From NCBI GenBank assembly GCA_024401455.1, contig JAKSLA010000019.1, forward strand, positions 1 through 49,530: 49,530 nt of DNA. The letters run 5' to 3'. Below, piece by piece: positions 7,873 to 16,476 of this stretch. A program made the translations under genes and the position numbers. The notes under the pieces were generated by a model. That model was not told where the DNA came from. It ran no database searches and saw only the letters and a list, made by a program, of their open reading frames with translations. The DNA is from Paludibacteraceae bacterium. GTDB taxonomy: Bacteria > Bacteroidota > Bacteroidia > Bacteroidales > Paludibacteraceae. How positions within the stretch are numbered: the stretch's first letter is position 1; each line of letters begins with the position of its first letter.

Positions 7873-8913
7873 TTATTTAATTAATTTGAAAGGGTGGCCT
7901 AAACTGGTATCTAAAGCCGTCGGACTTCCGTGAAGAATGTTGGCCACTTCGCGGCATCCTCCATCGCACAACTTCTGCAAGTTGCATCCGTTGCAAGTCT
8001 GGGGCTTGTACTCACCTTTGGCGAACAGGTTCCAATAGTCCACGTCTTGAATCATCGGTTCCGATAACGCATGGCCCACAATGCGAGGAGAGTGGTTACA
8101 TGTGCGTATCTGTCCTGCTGGGTCAATCACAAAAAAATTCGATGCGGCGGCGCAACGGTACCCGAACCTCAGGTGGCTGTAGGTCGATTCGTCGTCGATG
8201 GTGCAACCTGCTATTTCGGTACCCAAATTTCCTTTTCTGTTGGCGTAGGATAGCACCTCTTCTGCGGTGTCGAGCAAACCCTTTATCTGTTCGTGCGAAA
8301 GCAGGAGTTCTTCTATGTGGCTCAAGCCACGTCCGCCGGGCAGAAACCTGTTCAGCAGTACGGAAGATGCCCCGTTGAGAAGCGCATACGAAATGTTTTG
8401 GAATAGTTCGTGGTAATTGACCTTCGTTACAGTGATGTTTGCGGTGGTGGACACTCCCAGTTCTTTCGCCTTACGGAACCAATGGAGAACTCCCTCCACG
8501 TTATCGACTCCAGTCAGGTCTTTGAAGGTTCTGTAGCCTGGCATGCTTATGCAAAGGTGGACGTTCTGCTCTTTGAAGAAGTGGATCCACTCGTCGGTCA
8601 GTGTTTTGCCGTTCGAAATCTGCACTATCGTCTTTTCGAGTCCCCGTTTTTTACCTTCTTCGCGTATGTGCTTGATAACCTCACGCGTTCCTTCATATAG
8701 AGTGGCTTCGCCCCCAGTAATGGAAAAGTTTTCAACTCCCGCGTCGTATAGTTTGTCTATAATCTGTTTCCACTGGTCCGCGTCCATCTCTTTCCCCATG
8801 GGGTAGGTTGAGTTGGGAGCATACCAAGGGCAGGAACAGAACAAACACTTGTGGTTGCATTTGTAGGTCAGTTCCAAAACTGCCGATTTCGGGAGTTGTA
8901 TATCGTTTCTCAT
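7873..8913 (-). CDS. Radical SAM/SPASM enzyme paired with a lipoprotein
   Basis: This 346-residue enzyme has the radical SAM cluster motif C19-x3-C23-x2-C26 (KCNHKCLFC), with an extra Cys28, then the SAM-binding ITGGEATLY segment. The C-terminal third is Cys-rich (RTCNH, then TCNGC, KLCDGGC), as in SPASM domains that hold auxiliary iron-sulfur clusters in peptide- and protein-modifying enzymes. It is the first gene of a two-gene operon with the motif-repeat lipoprotein and has a near-perfect promoter. Family knowledge suggests a cytoplasmic enzyme that alters the partner before its export. The reaction (thioether link, epimerisation, oxidation or other) cannot be told from sequence. Confidence 0.9.
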   Translation of the reverse strand: MRNDIQLPKSAVLELTYKCNHKCLFCSCPWYAPNSTYPMGKEMDADQWKQIIDKLYDAGVENFSITGGEATLYEGTREVIKHIREEGKKRGLEKTIVQISNGKTLTDEWIHFFKEQNVHLCISMPGYRTFKDLTGVDNVEGVLHWFRKAKELGVSTTANITVTKVNYHELFQNISYALLNGASSVLLNRFLPGGRGLSHIEELLLSHEQIKGLLDTAEEVLSYANRKGNLGTEIAGCTIDDESTYSHLRFGYRCAAASNFFVIDPAGQIRTCNHSPRIVGHALSEPMIQDVDYWNLFAKGEYKPQTCNGCNLQKLCDGGCREVANILHGSPTALDTSLGHPFKLIK

Positions 8914-8975
8914 ATACTTGCTTTTATTTTGTGTATATGCACTTATATGCCAACCGCATTACCAGATTACCGCAT

Positions 8976-9006
8976 CAAATATAGCAAATAATCATATACA
9001 AACAAA
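8976..9006 (-). promoter_or_regulatory. Promoter of the radical SAM/lipoprotein operon
   Basis: Read on the minus strand: TTTG (9006-9003), 19 bases, TATATTTG (8983-8976). This matches the Bacteroidetes consensus exactly. Transcription would start near 8969, about 55 nt before the start codon. The -33 box lies inside the T run of the upstream tRNA terminator. Confidence 0.85.
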
Positions 9007-9032
9007 AAAGTCAGCCCATTCGGACTGACTTT
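8999..9032 (-). terminator. Terminator of the tRNA-Arg transcript
   Basis: On the minus strand, AAAGTCAG (9032-9025, stem partner 9014-9007) forms an 8-bp hairpin followed by six T. It directly follows the tRNA gene and overlaps the -33 box of the next promoter. Confidence 0.7.
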
Positions 9033-9082
9033 ATGTCTTGATGATGCAGAGTTGGTGAGCATACCGTCTCTACTAATTTAGG

Positions 9083-9159
9083 TGGTGACCCCGGCGGGAT
9101 TCTAACCCGCGATCTTCAGAACCGGAATCTGACATTCTATACAACTGAACTACGGAGCC
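9083..9159 (-). tRNA. tRNA-Arg (anticodon CCG), CCA encoded
   Basis: The minus strand folds as a complete cloverleaf: acceptor GGCTCCG/CGGGGTC, a four-pair D stem, anticodon stem TCAGA/TCTGA around loop TTCCGGT with anticodon CCG, five-base variable region, and T stem GCGGG/CCCGC with loop TTAGAAT. Discriminator A is followed by an encoded CCA (9085-9083). Confidence 0.95.
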
Positions 9160-9172
9160 TTTTTATTTTTTG

Positions 9173-9180
9173 CAAAGATA
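9173..9180 (-). promoter_or_regulatory. Probable -7 box for tRNA-Arg
   Basis: The minus strand reads TATCTTTG, matching TAnnTTTG, about 14 bases upstream of the mature tRNA 5' end. No clear TTTG is seen at -33. Confidence 0.5.
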
Positions 9181-9249
9181 AATAAAATTACGGAATTTAC
9201 GCGTCAGAATTGTTGGCTCTGGTGCGTTTTCTTTCTTTTTGTTTCATTT

Positions 9250-9888
9250 TTACAATTCTACACCTAACAACTTAGCCTTCTGTTTGATGAAATCGAGAAG
9301 GAAGTCGAGCGTTTGTCTTTCGCCCAATGCCGAAACGTCTATGGATAGGGTGTAGGTGGAGGATTTCCCCCACGATTTATTGGAGTAGAAGTTGTAGTAG
9401 TTGGCGCGGCGCTTGTCTGCCAATTTCATCATTTCTAAAATCTTTTCGTCGCTTTCTCCTTCCATACGCTTTTTGATGCGTTGTATGCGGTCTTCTTCTG
9501 AACTATGGAGGAAGATGCTGATGCAGAAAGGGTTGTCACGGAGAACATAGTCGGAACAACGGCCTACGATGACGCATGGCTTCTCTTCTGCCAATCGGCG
9601 GATGGTGTCAGACTGCATTTTGAAAAGTTGGTCGTTGGACAAGAGGTTGTGGCTGAAGAAGCCTCCAGAAATATACTCTTCGATCTGTTGCAAAAAGAAA
9701 TTTTTGTCCGATTTCTCGTCTGCTTTCTTGAAGAAGTCTGGGTCTAACCCATACTCTTTTGCCGTGACTGTGATGAGTTCGTTGTCGTAATAGTCGAATC
9801 CTAGTGCATCGGCCAATGCTTTGCCGATGGTCCTTCCTCCGGCTCCGAATTGGCGGCCTATGCTGATGATTATATTGTTCTTTCCCAT
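9250..9888 (-). CDS. Cytidylate kinase-like protein
   Basis: This 212-residue protein begins with a P-loop-like segment ISIGRQFGAGGRTIGKALA (residues about 9-27), typical of the cytidylate kinase-like family (Cytidylate_kin2) common in Bacteroidetes and Firmicutes. CVIVGRCSDYVL in the middle resembles the second nucleotide-binding strand, and the C-terminal half has the Arg/Lys-rich helix (ADKRRANYYNFYS) of the kinase lid. It probably phosphorylates a nucleotide or related small molecule in the cytoplasm; the substrate is not certain because the essential cytidylate kinase is usually a separate gene. It lies 26 bases after the MATE gene and is likely co-transcribed. Confidence 0.88.
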   Translation of the reverse strand: MGKNNIIISIGRQFGAGGRTIGKALADALGFDYYDNELITVTAKEYGLDPDFFKKADEKSDKNFFLQQIEEYISGGFFSHNLLSNDQLFKMQSDTIRRLAEEKPCVIVGRCSDYVLRDNPFCISIFLHSSEEDRIQRIKKRMEGESDEKILEMMKLADKRRANYYNFYSNKSWGKSSTYTLSIDVSALGERQTLDFLLDFIKQKAKLLGVEL

Positions 9889-9914
9889 TTCCTTGTGTTT
9901 TTAGAAGGTCTGAT

Positions 9915-11267
9915 TTATTGGTTCTTTCTTTTCTTGTATCTGAATTCGTAATAGAGCATTCCGCAGGCCACAACGGTTGACATGGCGTCGGAAATCGGCA
10001 TACTGAGCCAAACGCCATTGGTGTCGTAATATCGCGGAAGTATGAGCAGCAACGGCAAGAGGAAGAGTAGTTGGCGGGAAGCAGAGTGGAAGATGGCCCA
10101 TTGTGCTCGTCCGATAGATTGGAAGAAGTTGGTCACCACCATTTGCATACCCACAATCGGGAATACACTCACTACGATGCGCATTCCTTTGGCAGAGATA
10201 TCAATCAACTCTTGGTCGTCGGTAAAGAGTCCTGCCACTTGGTAGGGCAGCAACTCGCCGATAAGGAATGAGGCCGTCATAACGATGCTGGCGTATATGA
10301 TAGTGAGCTTCAAGACTTGGTTGACGCGGGCTTGCTGGTTAGCACCAAAGTTGTAGCCTGCGATAGGTTGCATGCCTTGGTTCAATCCCATGACGAGCAT
10401 GACAAAGAGCATCACCACTCCGTTGATAATGCCATAGGCACCGATGGCTAAGTCGCCTCCGTGGCTTTGCAGGGCGTTGTTGATGATGATGATGACCAGG
10501 CAGGAACAGGCGTGCATGACAAACGGAGCCATGCCGATAGAGAATATTCCACCGACGATTCGTGCTTTCAACTTGTAGATGCCTGCCTTGAAATGCAGGT
10601 AATTTTTCTTGTCTATGAAGTGGACGAGAACAAAGATGAGGGCTACAAGTTGCGCTATAACCGTGGCTGTGGCAGCGCCTCTGATTCCCCATCCGAAATA
10701 GAAGATGAAGATAGGGGCGAGGATGAGGTTCACCACGACGGTAAGCAGGGTTGTTATCATTGCCTTATTCGGATTGCCCGACGAACGCATCACGCTGTTG
10801 AGTCCGAGGTAGAGGTGCGTTATCACATTACCCAAGAGGATTACCTCCATAAAGTCGCGGGCGTAAGGGAGCGTATTTTCACTTGCACCGAAAACGTAGA
10901 GAATCTCGTCCAAGAAAGTTAGTCCGGCTAACATGAAGACGATTCCGAGGATGATGTTGAGTGTGAATACATTACCCAATACCATTTCAGCACTTTCCTT
11001 GTCTTTCTGGCCTAACTTGATGGAAACCAATGTAGCGCCTCCTGCTCCGATCATGGCACCGAAAGCGGCGGCAAGGTTCATCAGTGGAAAGGTCAATGCT
11101 AAGCCTGAAATGGCCAAAGAGCCAACTCCCTTTCCAATGAAAATGCGGTCTATGATGTTGTAGAGGGAGGAGGCCATCATAGCAACGATGGCAGGACCGG
11201 AATACTCCCAAAGTAGTTTTTTTATGTTTCCCGTGCCTAATATGGCCGGAGAACTTTTCTCGTTCAT
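9915..11267 (-). CDS. MATE family efflux transporter
   Basis: This 450-residue polytopic protein shows about twelve hydrophobic segments in two similar halves. The start resembles MATE/NorM transporters: GNIKKLLWEYSGPAIVAMMASSLYNIIDRIFIG followed by the GVGSLAISGLALTFPLMNL stretch. A second-half signature (GAYGIINGVVMLFVMLVMGLNQGMQPIAGYNFGA) also matches the family. It would export drugs or metabolites from the inner membrane using a cation gradient. It sits 65 bases downstream of the MMPL fusion gene and directly upstream of the cytidylate kinase-like gene on the same strand, suggesting one operon. Confidence 0.93.
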   Translation of the reverse strand: MNEKSSPAILGTGNIKKLLWEYSGPAIVAMMASSLYNIIDRIFIGKGVGSLAISGLALTFPLMNLAAAFGAMIGAGGATLVSIKLGQKDKESAEMVLGNVFTLNIILGIVFMLAGLTFLDEILYVFGASENTLPYARDFMEVILLGNVITHLYLGLNSVMRSSGNPNKAMITTLLTVVVNLILAPIFIFYFGWGIRGAATATVIAQLVALIFVLVHFIDKKNYLHFKAGIYKLKARIVGGIFSIGMAPFVMHACSCLVIIIINNALQSHGGDLAIGAYGIINGVVMLFVMLVMGLNQGMQPIAGYNFGANQQARVNQVLKLTIIYASIVMTASFLIGELLPYQVAGLFTDDQELIDISAKGMRIVVSVFPIVGMQMVVTNFFQSIGRAQWAIFHSASRQLLFLLPLLLILPRYYDTNGVWLSMPISDAMSTVVACGMLYYEFRYKKRKNQ

Positions 11268-11332
11268 CTCTATTCTGCTTTTATAGAGGGACTATAGACA
11301 CCCTCGATTTGTTTTGTAACCTATTGAAAATC

Positions 11333-14300
11333 TTATGCTTTTCTGAGAATGTAAATGGTGTTGGATGTGACTTGGTCGTTGTCCAATGCCTCCATTGAAA
11401 ATCCGTTCTTTTCGGCAACGGCTGAAATCCTCTTTTGGGATGTGAAGTAGAGTTGTCCTGCCGTTTTGTTGAACTTGAATATCTTGGTGGAGAATACCTC
11501 AGTCATCTTTGTCACCTCATGTCGTTCCTGCTTTTCGCTGTCTCCGTCGCGTATGATGATGAATCCGTTGTCGGAGAGATTGTGCATACAATTCTCGATG
11601 AGTTTGTCTTGCATCTCGTAAGGCATGTAGTGGAGCATGTCGTTCATGAGGAATACATCGCTTTGAGGGACGATTTCCGATGTGGCGTCGCCTGCGATGA
11701 AGTTCAGTCGCTCGTGTTTCGAGAAGGTGTTGTTTGCCACCTCGATTTTCTCTTCGTCATAGTCTATTCCCGTGATTTGCCGCCCTTTGGCGACGAAAGA
11801 AAGCATGAAGGCCAAGAATCCGTAGCCACAGCCTATGTCGGTGATGCGGGCCTCTTTTGGAATGAGTTCGTCGAAGAGTTTGTAGTTGTTTTCAAGCATT
11901 ACTTTCGTACGCATATACCATTCTGTGACAGGCCCTTTGTAGATGAAGTTTCTTGTCAGCAAGTGGTAGTAGTGGGGATTGTCCACCAATTGACGGTTGT
12001 ATTCCATTTCCTTTTCATACTCTTGCTTGTAATAGCGGGAAATGTTCTTTTGGCGCTCTTGATAGGTTTCTCCCCAACTTTTGTCGTCTGCCTTGATGCG
12101 AGGCAACATTTTGATGGTCAGAAGACCTCTGTTGAGCATGAAGTCGTATTTCTTTAAGCCTTGGCCGTTACCTGTCATGATGATTGGAAGAATGTCCAAA
12201 TTGAGTTTTTCGGCCAAGAAGAACGCCCCTTTATGGAAACGTTTCAATTCGTCGTTTTCTGAACGCATGCCTTCTGGGAAGATGGCAATGGAATAGCCTT
12301 TGGCGATGAGGTCTGGCAATTCGTTGTTCGGGTCTTCATAGCCTTCGCTGATATTGAAGAATCCTGCCATACGTACCAGTCCGCCCATAATTGGCGATTT
12401 CCATACCCAATCCTTCGTAATCATAATGATTTTAGGGGAAAGGGTGAGGATTTGCAAGATGTCAATCATGGATTGGTGATTGCAGATGATCATTGAAGGT
12501 CGGTCGAACTCCGTTTCGTCAATATCTTTTGTCTCTTGCTTTAATAGCGTACGCGAGATGTACATGATGTAGCGCACTAAGTGGGTGATGAGACGATGGA
12601 TATGTCTCTCCTTACTCTCTCTCTTGATGGGAATAAAGCGCAACACGAATGCATAAAGGGTAAGCAAAAGCGTGAGTATCGTGAAGGAGCCAAAGATGAG
12701 AAGGAATAGCGTCAAACTGAAAATGGACCATGGCGCCAAGCCTTTCTTCGTACGGCTGGTGACGAAGAAGTCGAAGATGAGCGGTTGGATGGTGTAGGCA
12801 ATCAGCAGCACGGCAAACATACCGATGATGGACGTGAACGAAACAGACTGCAAGGCTGGGTGTTTAGCAAAGGCTAAGGCTCCCATGCCGACGATGGTCG
12901 TGAAGGCCGAGTAGAAGATGGCCGTTTTGTGGGCGGCGAACATCTTCTTGCCTGTTCGGTATTCATAGAGGAGACCATCGGAGATGAAGATGCTGAAATC
13001 GTCACCGATACCGAAGATGAAGGTCGATATGATGATGTTCACGATGTTGAATTCAATGCCGAAGAGCGCCATCAGTCCGAGGATGATGAACCAACTGAGC
13101 GCCATCGGTGTGAAGGAGAGCAAAGCCAATTCAAAGCGTCCGTAAGAGATGAGCAGCGCAATGAATACGATGAAGGAGGAGACGAAGAGGACGAAGTAGA
13201 AGTCGTCTTTGATGGAACTAACGAAGTTGGATGCAAAGAAAGGCTTGTCCAAAATGACGATGTTCTTGTCGTCTTGGAACTCTGCGTAGATGCTTGCCTT
13301 ATCCTCTTCTTTCAGTTTTATCTGGCTGATAGCCATCGTGATGTCTGCCTCTTTGGTAATCCAGTCTGAATAGATTCTTGTAGAGTCAGAATAAGCCTCG
13401 TAACCGATGGTCGAATAGTCCTTGTTGAGGATTGCCCAGAAATCTTCAAAACTATCTACATCGAAAGGGGTGTTGTTGCACGCTTCTTGGACCGTCGCTT
13501 TTAGAACCGTCTTGCGTTCGGCCGTCCAATAGTTCTTCCAACGGTCAATTCTTGCCAGTTGTTCGCTTGTAGGGTAGAGTAGGCTTTCGCCTGTAGCATA
13601 TTCTGCGATTGCTCCAGCCGTTTTCAACGAGTCGATTTTCTTGTTCATCGCGCCGTAGGATTGTAAGGCTTCTTCTTCGTTTTCGCCTGTGGCGATGAAG
13701 TATATGTTCTTGTAGTCCTTTTGGAAAACGGAGTCGAGTTTCACTTCCGTAGCGCGGAGGTGTGTGGGTTGGAAACTGAGTGAATTCATGTCGGCGTTGA
13801 ACTTCACGTCGTTGGAGAAGTAGAGTCCGAGAGCCGATAGGAGCAAGATGCCGAAGACTAACCAACGGTTTTTCTCGTATCGGTAAGCGTTTAGTTTCTC
13901 TACGGCCGTCAAGAATCTGTTCGACTTGATGGAGCCGTCGCCCACAAGGAAATGGGGTAAGTAGATGAGGCAGAAGATGGTCGTTCCGATGATGGTCAGG
14001 GAGGCGAACCATCCAAAGTCTTGCAATACTTCAGAGGAGGTGAACACCAGACTGAAGAATGCGCCTATTGTCGTGAAACTTCCGATGGTGAGCGGTTCGG
14101 CCATCTCTTTGATGATCTCTTCGCAGTTCTTCGTGTGTTCGCGGTGTGCCACCACATGTATGGAATAACTGAGCACCACGCCAAAGACAGCAGAGCCTGC
14201 ACCGATGGCGATGAGAGACATGTCTCCTTTTATGAAACTTAGAATCGCCAGAGCGAACAACCCTCCGAAAAGGACGGGAAGCAAGATGAGCAGAAGCGAT

Positions 14301-15172
14301 AGTTTATTGCGGAAAGAAAGAACGATGACCACGCTGATGATGGTCAGGGCGATGCCGAGCGTCAGCATCGTGTCGTGCTTGATTTGTCGTGAGTTGTAAA
14401 CGGCTACGGCAGGGCCGCCAAAATATTCCGCTGTGATGTCCGGACGCTCTATGGCGAGGTCGTTGAGGCAGTCCTCTATGGCATCAATCAGTTTGGCATT
14501 CTCCGTCGTGTTGCCCGCAGGGTAGTGAGGCTCAATGAAGAGCATCATGGATTTGCCGTCTTGAGTGAAGAGGTGTTCGTTCTCCACTTGGTAGTTGCCG
14601 CTCATCTGCATGGAGCGTAATCGTTCCATGGGTTTGAATCCCCAGCCGAGCGGGTCTTTCAAGATGAAGTTGGTGGAGAATGAGCCCATTGGCGAAGCGA
14701 TGACTTCGTAGTTCTTCTGCATCTTCTGTTTTAGTGCAGGGAGCGTCAATGAGGAGTCTATTCGGGCAAAGTCTGCCGAGTCGAGGAAGATGGGGAGGTT
14801 GTCATAGATGAAATCTGTCACGGAAAGCATCTTTTCACCATCTACCTTGCTTGTTATCTGGTTGATGTGTGTCTTGCCTATGGAAGAGTCGATGCGGGTG
14901 GCGAGTTGGTCGCCCGTCTCCATCAATTGTTCCTTATTGCCTTCTGCCGAGGTGAGCAAGACAATCAGTTTGTCTTTTACTTTGAGGTTTTGGAAGACTG
15001 CATTGATGCGGTCTGATTCGGTAGAATTGGGGATGAATTTTGTAATGTCCTCTTCGTATCTGACGTTCATGGCAAAGTGGCCCATGAGGATAAAGAGGAA
15101 AACCATGCTACTGTATAGAAGTTTCTTGTGGCCTTGAAAAAATCTATAAATTGCAATGAATAAAGATGACAT
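11333..15172 (-). CDS. Three-part fusion: MMPL/RND exporter, PlsC-type acyltransferase and SAM methyltransferase
   Basis: This 1279-residue inner-membrane protein has three parts. Residues 1 to about 830 form an MMPL-type exporter with two sets of membrane helices separated by large periplasmic loops; the second set carries FGIGDDFSIF. Residues about 850-1030 form a PlsC-like acyltransferase with H899-x4-D904 (NHQSMID) and FPEGMRSE. Residues about 1080-1279 form a class I methyltransferase with DIGCGYGFLAF from D1112. Exporters and acyltransferases of this kind occur next to each other in lipid-tailed pigment and aryl-polyene pathways. Joining all three suggests that one acylated product is made, methylated and moved across the membrane. 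The substrate is unknown and no biosynthetic cluster is adjacent. The frame is intact from start to stop. Confidence 0.9.
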   Translation of the reverse strand: MSSLFIAIYRFFQGHKKLLYSSMVFLFILMGHFAMNVRYEEDITKFIPNSTESDRINAVFQNLKVKDKLIVLLTSAEGNKEQLMETGDQLATRIDSSIGKTHINQITSKVDGEKMLSVTDFIYDNLPIFLDSADFARIDSSLTLPALKQKMQKNYEVIASPMGSFSTNFILKDPLGWGFKPMERLRSMQMSGNYQVENEHLFTQDGKSMMLFIEPHYPAGNTTENAKLIDAIEDCLNDLAIERPDITAEYFGGPAVAVYNSRQIKHDTMLTLGIALTIISVVIVLSFRNKLSLLLILLPVLFGGLFALAILSFIKGDMSLIAIGAGSAVFGVVLSYSIHVVAHREHTKNCEEIIKEMAEPLTIGSFTTIGAFFSLVFTSSEVLQDFGWFASLTIIGTTIFCLIYLPHFLVGDGSIKSNRFLTAVEKLNAYRYEKNRWLVFGILLLSALGLYFSNDVKFNADMNSLSFQPTHLRATEVKLDSVFQKDYKNIYFIATGENEEEALQSYGAMNKKIDSLKTAGAIAEYATGESLLYPTSEQLARIDRWKNYWTAERKTVLKATVQEACNNTPFDVDSFEDFWAILNKDYSTIGYEAYSDSTRIYSDWITKEADITMAISQIKLKEEDKASIYAEFQDDKNIVILDKPFFASNFVSSIKDDFYFVLFVSSFIVFIALLISYGRFELALLSFTPMALSWFIILGLMALFGIEFNIVNIIISTFIFGIGDDFSIFISDGLLYEYRTGKKMFAAHKTAIFYSAFTTIVGMGALAFAKHPALQSVSFTSIIGMFAVLLIAYTIQPLIFDFFVTSRTKKGLAPWSIFSLTLFLLIFGSFTILTLLLTLYAFVLRFIPIKRESKERHIHRLITHLVRYIMYISRTLLKQETKDIDETEFDRPSMIICNHQSMIDILQILTLSPKIIMITKDWVWKSPIMGGLVRMAGFFNISEGYEDPNNELPDLIAKGYSIAIFPEGMRSENDELKRFHKGAFFLAEKLNLDILPIIMTGNGQGLKKYDFMLNRGLLTIKMLPRIKADDKSWGETYQERQKNISRYYKQEYEKEMEYNRQLVDNPHYYHLLTRNFIYKGPVTEWYMRTKVMLENNYKLFDELIPKEARITDIGCGYGFLAFMLSFVAKGRQITGIDYDEEKIEVANNTFSKHERLNFIAGDATSEIVPQSDVFLMNDMLHYMPYEMQDKLIENCMHNLSDNGFIIIRDGDSEKQERHEVTKMTEVFSTKIFKFNKTAGQLYFTSQKRISAVAEKNGFSMEALDNDQVTSNTIYILRKA

Positions 15173-15276
15173 TGTATGATTGTTTGATTCGTGTCGGAAG
15201 GAGACGCTTCTCCTTCCATTCTATCCAAGCCTGACGATAAAATCGTTGGGTATAGAGTTGATGTTATAAAATGAGC

Positions 15277-15317
15277 AAACGAGGCTCTCGCCCTCAAAGG
15301 GGAAAGCCTCGTATGTT
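15277..15317 (-). terminator. Hairpin downstream of the Lrp-type gene
   Basis: CGAGGCT (15280-15286) pairs with AGCCTCG (15305-15311) about 20 bases past the regulator's stop codon. The T run is weak, so this is a modest call. Confidence 0.45.
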
Positions 15318-15331
15318 TGATTCTTTAATGT

Positions 15332-15838
15332 TTATTCTTCCATGTAATCGTCATCGATCACCTCTTCGAATTCGTCGCTCATGATAGGCGCTTGTCTTTT
15401 GAATCCTTCACAGAGGGAGATGATGGTTTCCGTACTGGAGATGCCGTTGATGGGCTGTAGTTTCTCTTGGATGATACGGAGGAAATCCATGTTGTTCTTT
15501 GCATAGATCTTGATGAACATAGCATACTTGCCAGTTGTGTAGTGACACTCTACCACTTCGGGAATCTTATGCAATTCGTCGGCCACTTCCTTGAATAGGT
15601 TGGCGTCTTTCAAGAAGATGCCCATGTAGGCACATGTGTTGTAGCCGATTTTAGTGGGGTCGAGTATGAACTCTGAACCTTTTATCACTTCAAGATTCTG
15701 AAGTTTTTGAATGCGTTGGTGAATCGCGGCTCCCGATACGTTACATTCGCGGGCAACTTCAAGGAACGGGATTCTGGCATTGTTAGATATCAACTTCAAT
15801 ATCTTTTCGTCCAATTTATCTATTTGGTGGTGTCCCAT
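15332..15838 (-). CDS. Lrp/AsnC family transcriptional regulator
   Basis: This 168-residue protein has an N-terminal winged helix-turn-helix (DKLDEKILKLISNNARIPFLEVARECNVSGAAIHQRIQKL, residues about 6-46). A C-terminal RAM/AsnC effector-binding domain follows (GIFLKDANLFKEVADELHKIPEVVECHYTTGKYAMFIKI). An acidic tail (EFEEVIDDDYMEE) extends past the domain. Such proteins form octamers and respond to amino acids or related small molecules. It is a single-gene unit with its own promoter and terminator, so its targets cannot be read from its neighbours. Confidence 0.93.
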   Translation of the reverse strand: MGHHQIDKLDEKILKLISNNARIPFLEVARECNVSGAAIHQRIQKLQNLEVIKGSEFILDPTKIGYNTCAYMGIFLKDANLFKEVADELHKIPEVVECHYTTGKYAMFIKIYAKNNMDFLRIIQEKLQPINGISSTETIISLCEGFKRQAPIMSDEFEEVIDDDYMEE

Positions 15839-16009
15839 ACTTGTTTGATTTAAGGGAAATTCTGTAAATTCCCCGATTTCCTAATTTTACATTTGAGGAT
15901 TCCTTGAAAATCACGGTAAAGCAATTTTTTAATTTCTCTACGAGGAGATTTCTATTTTGTCCCCAATTATTTGTCAAAGAGTTTGGCAAGAGCCGTTCTC
16001 TATTCTCTG

Positions 16010-16040
16010 CAAAGTTACAAAAAATTGTCTATTCTTGAAA
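16010..16040 (-). promoter_or_regulatory. Promoter of the Lrp-type gene
   Basis: On the minus strand: TTTC (16040-16037), 19 bases, TAACTTTG (16017-16010). One mismatch to the -33 consensus and a perfect -7. The leader would be about 165 nt. Confidence 0.7.
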
Positions 16041-16070
16041 AATCAGAAAAGTTGATATTCTCCTTGAAAC

Positions 16071-16331
16071 TTATCTTATATCCAGGAACGTCTCGTCGTG
16101 TCTGATCTTTTCTTTCATGTAGTTGAGATGTTTAATCATCTCATCAATGTCGTGGTGAAGAATCGCTTTGTTGATTTCCACGTGTTTCGTATATTCAAAA
16201 GGATAGAGCTGCTTGTATTTTGATCTGTCTTCCGCCACACCGTTCAGGTCGTTCATCAAATTCTGAAACTTCTTTTCGAGTTCCTCCTTGCAAAAAGTGA
16301 CCTTCTCTTTCTTCGCTAATATGTTTTCCAT
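16071..16331 (-). CDS. Small hypothetical helical protein
   Basis: This encodes 86 residues, almost all helix-forming and highly charged, with heptad-like stretches (KEELEKKFQNLMNDLNG, NKAILHHDIDEMIKHLNYMKEKI), suggesting a small coiled-coil or helical-bundle cytoplasmic protein. No signal peptide or known motif is present and I do not recognise a family. It stands between the Lrp-type gene and the nucleotidyltransferase, separated from both by more than 100 bases. A competing minus frame at 16195-16476 is Arg/Cys-rich and less protein-like. Confidence 0.6.
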   Translation of the reverse strand: MENILAKKEKVTFCKEELEKKFQNLMNDLNGVAEDRSKYKQLYPFEYTKHVEINKAILHHDIDEMIKHLNYMKEKIRHDETFLDIR

Positions 16332-16476
16332 GATAATCTGTTTTAAAGTTGTAACAAATTCTTTTGATAAACATACGATTTATTTTTGTAGTTTGCAAGA
16401 AAAAATCAATAAAAAAGAGCGCACGATTTGTGATGTGCCATCCTCGTATGATTTCTTGGTGTTTGCCTTTAGACAA

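Noticed and set aside
11435-12157. Long plus frame opposite the methyltransferase part of the fusion gene
   Set aside because: Antisense shadow of a confidently assigned gene; no family resemblance or promoter.
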